Of a stretch of DNA of 5,607 bases, positions 1-5,509 are shown piece after piece. Within the stretch, counting starts at the first letter, position 1; every line of letters begins with the position of its first letter. Origin of the DNA: Frankiales bacterium (GTDB taxonomy: Bacteria > Actinomycetota > Actinomycetes > Mycobacteriales > SCTD01); NCBI GenBank assembly GCA_025965495.1, contig JAOPWW010000329.1:1-5607 (forward strand), in the 5' to 3' direction. The translations under genes and the position numbers were made by a program. The notes below the pieces were generated by a model that was not told the DNA's origin, ran no database searches, and worked only from the letters and a program-made list of their open reading frames with translations.

Positions 1-709
1 CGATGCCGTCACGGCCGGTCTTCGCGCCCAGCAGGACGACGACGTTGCCGACCCCGCGGGCCGCGGACAGCTGGATCCGGTCGGCCTTGAGGACGCCGAG
101 GCAGAGCGCGTTGACGAGCGGGTTGCCCTGGTAGCTGGGGTCGAAGACGACCTCGCCGCCGACGTTGGGCAGGCCCAGGCAGTTCCCGTAGCCGCCGATG
201 CCGGCGACGATCCCGGGCAGCACGCGCTTGGTGTCGGGGTGGTCGGCGTCGCCGAAGCGCAGCGGGTCCATGACGAGCACCGGGCGCGCGCCCATGGTGA
301 GGATGTCGCGCACGATGCCGCCGATTCCGGTGGCCGCGCCCTGGTACGGCTCGACGTAGCTCGGGTGGTTGTGCGACTCGACCTTGAACGTGACGGCGAG
401 GCCCTCCCCGACGTCGACGACGCCGGCGTTCTCGCCCATGCCGACGAGCATCCGGTCGCCCTTGGGGATGTCGCCGAACTGGCGCAGGTGGACCTTGCTG
501 CTCTTGTAGGAGCAGTGCTCGCTCCACATGATCGAGTACATGGCGAGCTCGGTGCCGGTGGGACGGCGGCCGAGGACGTCGACGATGCGGCCGTACTCGT
601 CGTCCTTGAGCCCCAGCTCGGCGTAGGGCATCGGGGAGTCGGCCGTCGCGGCCGCCCGCTCGACGGTGTCGACGCTGCTGGCGCCCAGGTTGGTCTCGTC
701 GCGGCTCAC
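1..709 (-). CDS. purL: Phosphoribosylformylglycinamidine synthase, large subunit PurL (5' part, runs off the window)
   Basis: PurL is the synthetase subunit of FGAM synthase in de novo purine synthesis. It uses ATP and ammonia delivered by PurQ to convert FGAR to FGAM in the cytoplasm. Reading the minus strand from the GTG at 709 gives 236 complete codons before the window edge; the C-terminal part is missing, as this small type of PurL is usually over 700 residues. Visible hallmarks are WSEHCSYKSSK (residues 62-72, with the conserved His65), ESHNHPSYVEPYQGAATG (111-128), MDPLRFG (147-153), KRVLPGIVAGIGGYGNC (161-177) and GGEVVFD (184-190). The start was chosen because the N-terminus MSRDET fits actinobacterial homologues; Met27 is a possible later start. 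There is no purine-rich Shine-Dalgarno sequence; instead TAGCCT lies 7 bases before the GTG. The gene starts 30 bases after the purQ stop, as expected for co-transcribed partners. The identification is very secure; the start is fairly secure. Confidence 0.97.
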   Translation of the reverse strand, partial: MSRDETNLGASSVDTVERAAATADSPMPYAELGLKDDEYGRIVDVLGRRPTGTELAMYSIMWSEHCSYKSSKVHLRQFGDIPKGDRMLVGMGENAGVVDVGEGLAVTFKVESHNHPSYVEPYQGAATGIGGIVRDILTMGARPVLVMDPLRFGDADHPDTKRVLPGIVAGIGGYGNCLGLPNVGGEVVFDPSYQGNPLVNALCLGVLKADRIQLSAARGVGNVVVLLGAKTGRDGI

Positions 710-714
710 GGCCG

Positions 715-728
715 CGAGGCTACCGGGG
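715..728 (-). promoter_or_regulatory. Candidate -10 element (TAGCCT) before purL, part of an exact 14-base repeat
   Basis: On the minus strand CCCCGGTAGCCTCG ends 5 bases before the purL GTG. Its TAGCCT (722-717) fits the actinobacterial -10 pattern TANNNT and leaves 7 bases before the start codon, a spacing suited to a leaderless transcript. The identical 14-mer stands at the same distance before purQ. No convincing -35 hexamer is seen. A promoter role is inferred. Confidence 0.35.
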
Positions 729-739
729 TCAGCAGGGGC

Positions 740-1408
740 TCAGGCCGTGGAGAGCACGGCCTTGAGCACGCTGGTGAAGAAGCCCAGCCCGTCGGTGCCC
801 GGTCCGGTGAGGTCCTCGACCGCGTGCTCGGGGTGCGGCATGACGCCGACGACGTTGCCGCGCTCGTTGGTGATCCCGGCGATGTCGCGCAGGGAGCCGT
901 TCGGGTTCCCGCCGACGTAGTACGCGACGACGCGGCCCTCGGCCTCGAGGGCGTCGAGGGTCTTCTCGTCGGCGACGAACGAGCCCTCGCCGTTCTTCAC
1001 GGGGATCGTGATCTCGTCGGGCAGGTCGGCGGTCCAGGAGGTCGCCGTCGACGCGACCCGCAGCCGCTGGTCGCGGTTGACGAAGTGCAGGTGCTGGTTG
1101 CGGGTCAGGGCCCCGGGCAGCAGGTGCGACTCGCACAGGACCTGGAAGCCGTTGCAGATGCCGAGGACCGGCATCCCGCCCTTGGCCGCGTCGACGACCG
1201 AGCCCATCGCGGGCGCGAACCGGGCGATGGCGCCGGCGCGCAGGTAGTCGCCGTAGGAGAAGCCGCCGGGCAGGACGACGGCGTCGACGCCCTGCAGGTC
1301 GGCGTCGCCGTGCCACAGGGCGACGGCCTTCCCGCCGGCGAGGCGGACGGCGCGCTGCGCGTCGCGGTCGTCGAGGCTGCCGGGGAAGGTCACGACGCCG
1401 ATGCGCAT
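740..1408 (-). CDS. purQ: Phosphoribosylformylglycinamidine synthase, glutaminase subunit PurQ
   Basis: PurQ is the class I glutamine amidotransferase subunit of FGAM synthase. It hydrolyses glutamine and passes ammonia to PurL in a complex that also contains PurS. The 222-residue product has the usual PurQ length. It starts MRIGVVTFPGS and shows the oxyanion-region motif LPGGFSYGDYLRAGA (46-60), the nucleophile Cys85 in GICNGFQVL (83-91), and the catalytic His192 and Glu194 in MPHPEHA (190-196). All three members of the triad are present, so it should be active. The reading frame stays open upstream to 1516, but the ATG at 1408 matches the family N-terminus and avoids a long overlap with the ATPase gene, whose stop lies 10 bases upstream. 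There is no clear Shine-Dalgarno sequence; TAGCCT sits 7 bases before the ATG. It stops with TGA 30 bases before purL. Confidence 0.97.
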   Translation of the reverse strand: MRIGVVTFPGSLDDRDAQRAVRLAGGKAVALWHGDADLQGVDAVVLPGGFSYGDYLRAGAIARFAPAMGSVVDAAKGGMPVLGICNGFQVLCESHLLPGALTRNQHLHFVNRDQRLRVASTATSWTADLPDEITIPVKNGEGSFVADEKTLDALEAEGRVVAYYVGGNPNGSLRDIAGITNERGNVVGVMPHPEHAVEDLTGPGTDGLGFFTSVLKAVLSTA

Positions 1409-1413
1409 GGGGC

Positions 1414-1427
1414 CGAGGCTACCGGGG
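1414..1427 (-). promoter_or_regulatory. Candidate -10 element (TAGCCT) before purQ, second copy of the 14-base repeat
   Basis: CCCCGGTAGCCTCG on the minus strand repeats the sequence before purL base for base and at the same distance from the start codon. TAGCCT occupies 1421-1416, followed by 7 bases and then ATG. Its first three bases are also the TAG stop codon of the upstream ATPase gene. The match to TANNNT suggests an internal promoter for leaderless purQ mRNA. It is not a plausible ribosome binding site because it does not resemble AGGAGG. Confidence 0.35.
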
Positions 1428-1925
1428 CTCGGGGGCGTCCTCGAGTTCCTCGCCGTCGGACCAGGGGCCGTGCTTCTCCTCCGGCATGGCCTCGGCGAGG
1501 GTGCGTCCCGGAGCACCCTCGTTCCAGGCGATCGCCTTCTCGAGGTGGACGACGGTCCCGGACTGCGGCCGGCTGGTGAACTCGACCTTGTCGACGAGCG
1601 CCCGGATGAGCTGGATGCCGCGACCCTCCTCGGCCGCGACCGCGGCGTCGACGAGCCCCTTGTCGTCGCCGTCGAACAGGGTCGTCTCGCGGTCGACGAC
1701 CTCGATGACGCACAGGTCGCCGTCGATCCCCGCAGAGACCTCGTACTGGTCGCTCTCCTGGGCGTGGTCCAGCACGTTCGTGGCGGCCTCCGTGAGGGCG
1801 ACCTCGATGGCGTGGATGACGTCCTCAGCGACGCCGAGCGTCTCCATGGCCCCTCGCAGGACCCGGCGCACGACGGGGACGCTGAGGGCGTCGCGGGGCA
1901 GCGCGAGCGTCAGCTTGATCTCCAC
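1419..1925 (-). CDS. RsbW/SpoIIAB-like ATP-binding protein (HATPase fold), possible anti-sigma factor kinase
   Basis: This 168-residue soluble protein resembles the small stand-alone histidine-kinase-like ATPases (RsbW, SpoIIAB and their many actinobacterial relatives). Family members phosphorylate STAS-domain antagonists and/or bind sigma factors. It shows an N-box, EVALTEAATNVLDHA (41-55), with Glu46, Asn50 and His54, and a G2-like box, EEGRGIQLIRALVD (99-112), followed by the last strand GTVVHLEK (123-130). The G1 region reads VVDRETTLFD (77-86), so Asp78 is kept but the following glycine (DxG) is absent. ATP binding is therefore likely but kinase activity is uncertain. Residues 131-168 form an acidic, proline-containing tail, probably disordered. 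The GTG start at 1925 is 18 bases after purS; TAGGGG ends 7 bases before it and could be a ribosome binding site. No sigma factor or STAS partner lies in the window, so the partner is unknown. The fold is sure; the function is not. Confidence 0.85.
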   Translation of the reverse strand: MEIKLTLALPRDALSVPVVRRVLRGAMETLGVAEDVIHAIEVALTEAATNVLDHAQESDQYEVSAGIDGDLCVIEVVDRETTLFDGDDKGLVDAAVAAEEGRGIQLIRALVDKVEFTSRPQSGTVVHLEKAIAWNEGAPGRTLAEAMPEEKHGPWSDGEELEDAPEPR

Positions 1926-1932
1926 GCCGCTG

Positions 1933-1938
1933 CCCCTA
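1933..1938 (-). promoter_or_regulatory. TAGGGG element before the ATPase gene (weak ribosome binding site or -10-like box)
   Basis: On the minus strand TAGGGG is followed by 7 bases and then the GTG start. The position equals that of the TAG-containing boxes before purS, purQ and purL. AGGGG could pair weakly with the 3' end of 16S rRNA, and the last base departs from TANNNT, so here a ribosome binding site is at least as likely as a promoter. Confidence 0.35.
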
Positions 1939-1943
1939 CCCGA

Positions 1944-2192
1944 TCACGCGAGCCGCACCCGGAAGTCCTCGATGACGGGGTTCGCCAGCAGCACCTCGGC
2001 CATCTTCCCGACCTGCTGCAGAGCGTCGTCGGGGGTGTCGGTGTCGACCTCGACCTCGACGTGCTTGCCGATCCGCACGCTGACGGGCGCCGCGAAGCCG
2101 AGGGACGGCAGGGCGTTGGCCACCGCCTGGCCCTGGGGGTCGAGGATCTCGGGCTTGAGCAGGACGTCGACGATCACCTTGTGGACGGGCAC
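1944..2192 (-). CDS. purS: Phosphoribosylformylglycinamidine synthase subunit PurS
   Basis: PurS is the small non-catalytic subunit that holds PurQ and PurL together in the FGAM synthase of Gram-positive and other bacteria and supports ammonia transfer. The 82-residue product has the normal family length. Hallmarks are the N-terminal strand followed by PEILDPQGQAVANAL (14-28), the middle strand VEVEVD (45-50) and the C-terminal LLANPVIEDFRVRL (68-81). The GTG at 2192 gives MPVHKVIVDV, the expected N-terminus. It lies 10 bases after the purC stop. Upstream is TAGGGT, 7 bases before the start. The product's partners PurQ and PurL are encoded just downstream, but an ATPase gene intervenes, which is unusual because purS and purQ are commonly adjacent. 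Confidence 0.96.
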   Translation of the reverse strand: MPVHKVIVDVLLKPEILDPQGQAVANALPSLGFAAPVSVRIGKHVEVEVDTDTPDDALQQVGKMAEVLLANPVIEDFRVRLA

Positions 2193-2199
2193 GGCGCCG

Positions 2200-2205
2200 A
2201 CCCTA
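2200..2205 (-). promoter_or_regulatory. TAGGGT element before purS (candidate -10 box)
   Basis: TAGGGT fits TANNNT and is followed by 7 bases and the purS GTG. Its TAG is the stop codon of purC. AGGG could alternatively act as a poor ribosome binding site. No good -35 hexamer is apparent. The role is inferred from position and from similarity to the elements before purQ and purL. Confidence 0.35.
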
Positions 2206-3084
2206 CCGGCGCAGCCAGCTGTCGAACGACGAGCCGGTGATGCGCTCGTAGGCCTCGACGTACTTCGCGCGCGTCCGCTCCACGACGTCGGCCGGCAGCT
2301 CCGGTCCCGGGGCCTGCCGGTCCCAGCCCTGCTCGGTGAGCCAGTCGCGCACGAACTGCTTGTCGAAGCTCGGCTGGGCGTGCCCGGGCTCCCAGCCCTC
2401 CGCCGGCCAGAAGCGGCTGCTGTCGGGGGTCAGCACCTCGTCGCCGAGCGTCAGGACGCCGGCGCCGTCGTGGCCCAGCTCGACCTTCGTGTCGGCCAGC
2501 AGGATCCCCGCGCGCTCGGCCACCTCGACCCCGCGGCGGTAGATCGCCAGCGTCGTCTCCCGCAGCTCCGCCGCGAGCTCGGCGCCCACCTGCTGCTCCA
2601 CCTGCCGGTAGGTCATCGGCAGGTCGTGGTCCCCGACGTCGGCCTTCGTCGTCGGCGTGAAGACCAGCTCGGGCAGGCGGCTGCCGTCGACCAGGCCCGG
2701 GGGCAGCGCGACGCCGCAGACGCTGCCGGTGGCGGCGTAGTCCTTCAGCCCGGAGCCGGTGAGGTAGCCGCGGGCGACGCACTCGACCTGCACCATCGCG
2801 AGGCGCGTCACCAGCATCGAGCGGGCCGGCTCGGCGCCGGGAGGCAGCGGCCGGTCCACGAGGTGGTTCGGCACGACGTCCTCGAGCTGGGCGAACCACC
2901 AGTGCGACAGCCCGGTCAGGACCGCACCCTTGTCCGGGACCGCCGTGGGCAGGACGACGTCGTACGCCGAGAGCCGGTCGCTGGCGACCAGGAGCAGGGT
3001 GTCGGCGTCGACCTCGTAGACGTCGCGCACCTTGCCGCGGGCGAGCAGGGGCAGGTCGAGCAGGGGCGGGTCGACGTCGGTCAC
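2203..3084 (-). CDS. purC: Phosphoribosylaminoimidazole-succinocarboxamide synthase (SAICAR synthetase) PurC
   Basis: PurC joins L-aspartate to CAIR with ATP to give SAICAR in de novo purine synthesis. From the GTG at 3084 the protein is 293 residues, normal for the actinobacterial form. Visible motifs are the nucleotide-binding GKVRDVYEV (17-25), SDRLSAYD (35-42), the SAICAR synthetase signature VECVARGYLTGSG (100-112), LLADTKVELG (195-204), DEVLTPDSSRFWP (215-227) and SFDKQFVRDWL (239-249). The frame stays open to a GTG at 3111, which would add 9 residues and overlap the upstream gene by 14 bases. I prefer 3084 because it has AGGA 8 bases before it, gives MTDVDPPLLDLP, and removes the overlap. 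The gene follows the c-di-GMP protein gene by 13 bases and precedes purS by 10. It stops with TAG. Identification is very secure; the start is likely. Confidence 0.96.
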   Translation of the reverse strand: MTDVDPPLLDLPLLARGKVRDVYEVDADTLLLVASDRLSAYDVVLPTAVPDKGAVLTGLSHWWFAQLEDVVPNHLVDRPLPPGAEPARSMLVTRLAMVQVECVARGYLTGSGLKDYAATGSVCGVALPPGLVDGSRLPELVFTPTTKADVGDHDLPMTYRQVEQQVGAELAAELRETTLAIYRRGVEVAERAGILLADTKVELGHDGAGVLTLGDEVLTPDSSRFWPAEGWEPGHAQPSFDKQFVRDWLTEQGWDRQAPGPELPADVVERTRAKYVEAYERITGSSFDSWLRR

Positions 3085-3091
3085 GCCGTCG

Positions 3092-3097
3092 ATCCTG
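3092..3097 (-). promoter_or_regulatory. CAGGAT element before purC (ribosome binding site and/or -10-like)
   Basis: CAGGAT on the minus strand is followed by 7 bases and the GTG at 3084. It contains AGGA at a workable Shine-Dalgarno distance (8 bases), which supports 3084 over the upstream GTG at 3111. It also keeps the A and T of a TANNNT-type -10 box at the same distance seen before the other pur genes. A ribosome binding site is the simpler reading. Confidence 0.45.
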
Positions 3098-5509
3098 TCA
3101 GCCGCCCGCACCCGCGCGTGCGGGGCCGGCCTGCTTCCCGGACGACCGCTCGGCGACGACCTTGGCGACCAGCGTCGGGTGCCACCGGCGGCCGTAGGGG
3201 TTCGGCACGTGCTCGCTGTTCAGCGCGGCCGCCACCGTGTGCAGGGAGCCGCCTGCGGCCTGCAGCTCGGCGATCCGCCGCAGCACCGGAGGCGGGACCC
3301 GCCGAGGAGCCGGCCCGGGGGAGCGTCGGCGGGCCTCCGACACGTCGCGCAGCACGCGGTCCACCTGGCGCAGGGCGTCCGGCAGCCGGTCCGCCGGGAC
3401 GGGGCGGCTGTACAGATAGCCCTGGGCGAAGTCGCAGCCGAGCGCGACCAGGGCCACGTGCTGCTCCACCGTCTCGACCCCCTCGGCGATGCAGACCGCG
3501 CCGACTGCTCGCGCCAGGCTGACGACGCTCGCCACGATCGCGTCGTCCTCGGACGAGATCCCCATCCCGGCGACGAACGACCGGTCGACCTTGAGCGCGA
3601 CGATCGGGTACCGCTTGAGGTAGACGAGCGAGCTGTAGCCGGTGCCGAAGTCGTCGATCGCCATCCCGACGCCGAGCGCCTCGATGCCGGCCAGCACCAC
3701 CTGCGCCCGCTCCGCGTCCTCCATCACCGTCGACTCGGTGACCTCCACCAGCAGGCGGTGCGGCGACAGCCCGGTGGCCGCGAGCGTCTCGGCCAGGAGC
3801 TCCACGAGGCCCGGCTGCCCGATCTGGCGGGTCGAGAAGTTGACCGCCACCTGCAGGCGCAGGTCCTCCGCGTCCCAGGCCGCAGTCTGCCGGCACGCCT
3901 CCCGCAGCACCCACGTGCCGAGCGGGACCACCAGCCCGGTCGCCTCGGCGACCGGCACGAACGTGTCCGGGCTGCGCAGGCCGTCCGGGTGCTGCCAGCG
4001 CACCAGCGCCTCGACGCCGACGACGGCGCGGCGCCCCAGGTCCACGACCGGCTGGTAGTGCAGCAGCAGCTCGTCGCGCTCGAGGGCCAGGCGCAGCTCC
4101 GCCTCGACCTGGACCCGCTGCTCGGCGTCGGCCCGCAGCTCGGCGGTGTACATCCGCGTCCGGCCCCGGCCGTGGTGCTTGGCGTCGTACATGGCGGCGT
4201 CGGCCGCGAGCAGCAGCTCCTGCCCGGTCTGCGGCGCCCGCCCGACGCAGATGCCGACGGACGCCGACACCACGAGCGAGGTCCCGCCGAGCACGAAGGG
4301 AGCCTCGAAGCAGCCGGTCAGCCGCCCGGACAGCTCGACGACGGAGGACTCCGCCTCGAGGTCGGGCCAGACGACGACGAACTCGTCGCCCGAGAACCGC
4401 GACAGGGTGTCGCCCTCGCGCACCACGCTGCCGAGGCGCTGGGCCACCTGACGCAGCAGGGCGTCCCCCGCGGCGTGGCCGAGCCGGTCGTTGACGTGCT
4501 TGAACTGGTCGAGGTCCAGGAACGCCACGGCGACCCAGCTGCCCGTGCGACGGCCGCGGGCGAGCGCCTGGTCGAGCCGGTCCGTGAGCAGGTGGCGGTT
4601 CGGCAGCTCGGTCAGCGGGTCGTGCAGACCGGCGTGGACGATCGCGAGCTCGGCCCGCTTGGCCTCCGACACGTCGAGGTGGCTGAGCACCGCCCCCGCC
4701 TCGGGCAGCGGGTTGATCCGGACGCTGAACCACCGCCGCTCCGTCGGGGAGTCGCAGGGGTACTCGTGCTCGAAGCGGGAGGCGCGGCCGGTCAGCACCG
4801 CCCGCAGGCCCGCGGCCACCGCTGCCGCGCCGGCGGCGTCCGCGCCGGTGAGGCTCTGGCAGGTCTCCAGGTAGTCCAGCCCCACACCGGCGCAGACCCG
4901 GTCGTCGCCGTCGTTGTCGGCGGCGAACGCGCGCCAGGCGCGGTTGACGGCGGTGATGCGCCCCTCCGCGTCGACCGCGCAGGTGGTGGCCTCCATGGCG
5001 TCCAGCAGGCTGAGGGCGACCCGCTCGTAGCGGTGCGCCTTCTCGTCGGTCTGGCGGCGCTGGGCCGCGTACAGCACCGCGGTCGCCACGCCGCGCGCGT
5101 TCTGGGTGCCCTTGACGAGGTAGTCCTCCGCGCCGGCGGACAGCGCCTGCAGGGCGAGCTGGTGGTCCTGCCGGCTGGTCAGGACCACGACGGCGAGGTC
5201 CGGTCGCGCGGCCAGGACCGCGACCAGCGACTCGAGCCCCTCGGCGTCCGGCAGGGACAGGTCCGTGATGACGAGGTCGAGCCGCTCGGCGAGCAGCGGG
5301 ACCGCCTCCGCGACGCTGGTGGCGACCCGGACGGCCGCACCGGGCAGCTCCTCCTCCAGCATCGCCACGAGCAGCTCGGCGTCGGCGCTCGAGTCCTCCA
5401 GGAGCAGGATCCGCAGCGGCGCGACCGGGACGTCCGCGAGCGGGATCCGGTCTTCGCGGGGCACGCCGTCGCGGGGAGATGCGGGTGCAGGAGCAGCTGG
5501 TGCGGGCAC
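3098..5509 (-). CDS. Multidomain c-di-GMP protein: REC-PAS-GGDEF-EAL with a C-terminal recombinase-like HTH
   Basis: This 803-residue cytoplasmic protein is predicted to make and/or degrade cyclic di-GMP. After a Pro/Ala-rich leader, the receiver domain (about 32-145) has Glu38/Asp39, phospho-acceptor Asp83, Thr111 and Lys133. A PAS domain (about 160-285) has VNRAWRAFA (188-196) and YPCDSPTERRWF (250-261). The GGDEF domain (about 288-455) has HDPLTELPNR, metal site Asp332 and SGDEF at 373-377 in place of GGDEF, with an inhibitory-site REGD (364-367) exactly 5 residues before it. The EAL domain (about 462-710) keeps EALVRW (500-505), Asn557, Glu589, DDFGTGYSSL (619-628), Lys640, Glu676 and Gln696, so phosphodiesterase activity looks intact. 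Residues about 738-790 resemble the helix-turn-helix part of serine recombinases, which is unusual here. There is no signal peptide or membrane segment. The GTG at 5509 has GAGAGGA 8 bases upstream; a later in-frame GTG at residue 16 lacks such a site. A receiver implies control by a histidine kinase, none of which is in the window. Confidence 0.95.
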   Translation of the reverse strand: MPAPAAPAPASPRDGVPREDRIPLADVPVAPLRILLLEDSSADAELLVAMLEEELPGAAVRVATSVAEAVPLLAERLDLVITDLSLPDAEGLESLVAVLAARPDLAVVVLTSRQDHQLALQALSAGAEDYLVKGTQNARGVATAVLYAAQRRQTDEKAHRYERVALSLLDAMEATTCAVDAEGRITAVNRAWRAFAADNDGDDRVCAGVGLDYLETCQSLTGADAAGAAAVAAGLRAVLTGRASRFEHEYPCDSPTERRWFSVRINPLPEAGAVLSHLDVSEAKRAELAIVHAGLHDPLTELPNRHLLTDRLDQALARGRRTGSWVAVAFLDLDQFKHVNDRLGHAAGDALLRQVAQRLGSVVREGDTLSRFSGDEFVVVWPDLEAESSVVELSGRLTGCFEAPFVLGGTSLVVSASVGICVGRAPQTGQELLLAADAAMYDAKHHGRGRTRMYTAELRADAEQRVQVEAELRLALERDELLLHYQPVVDLGRRAVVGVEALVRWQHPDGLRSPDTFVPVAEATGLVVPLGTWVLREACRQTAAWDAEDLRLQVAVNFSTRQIGQPGLVELLAETLAATGLSPHRLLVEVTESTVMEDAERAQVVLAGIEALGVGMAIDDFGTGYSSLVYLKRYPIVALKVDRSFVAGMGISSEDDAIVASVVSLARAVGAVCIAEGVETVEQHVALVALGCDFAQGYLYSRPVPADRLPDALRQVDRVLRDVSEARRRSPGPAPRRVPPPVLRRIAELQAAGGSLHTVAAALNSEHVPNPYGRRWHPTLVAKVVAERSSGKQAGPARAGAGG
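3105..3124. repeat. Short GC-rich inverted repeat at the end of the c-di-GMP gene
   Basis: CCCGCAC (3105-3111) and GTGCGGG (3118-3124) form a perfect 7-base-pair stem with a 6-base loop. It lies over the last codons of the c-di-GMP gene and just upstream of the purC start. There is no T-run after it on the minus strand, so it is not a classic intrinsic terminator. It could be an mRNA processing or stability hairpin, or chance in very GC-rich DNA. Confidence 0.3.

Noticed and set aside
239..1579. Long plus-strand open frame (446 codons) opposite purL, purQ and the ATPase gene
   Set aside because: It is antisense to well-recognised genes, has low-complexity Val/Ala/Gly/Arg-rich content and no family motif; such shadows are normal at this GC content.
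2174..2899. 241-codon minus-strand frame inside purC
   Set aside because: Out-of-frame shadow; purC motifs are all in the other frame.
3105..3124. Intrinsic terminator after the c-di-GMP gene
   Set aside because: The stem is good but no T-tract follows on the minus strand, and the hairpin lies within coding sequence just before purC.
3098..3300. Recombinase-like tail as the remnant of a mobile element or integrase
   Set aside because: It is in frame with the EAL domain, no catalytic serine-recombinase domain, inverted repeats or attachment-site duplications are present, and the surroundings are ordinary purine genes.
1486..3522. Very long plus-strand open frame (678 codons) across purC, purS and the ATPase gene
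   Set aside because: It spans several secure minus-strand genes and their gaps, changes to Arg/Pro-rich low-complexity sequence, and shows no domain.
3081..4733. 550-codon minus-strand frame overlapping the c-di-GMP gene
   Set aside because: It is another frame of the same strand; the overlapping frame carries clear GGDEF and EAL motifs, while this one is Arg/Ala/Gly low complexity.
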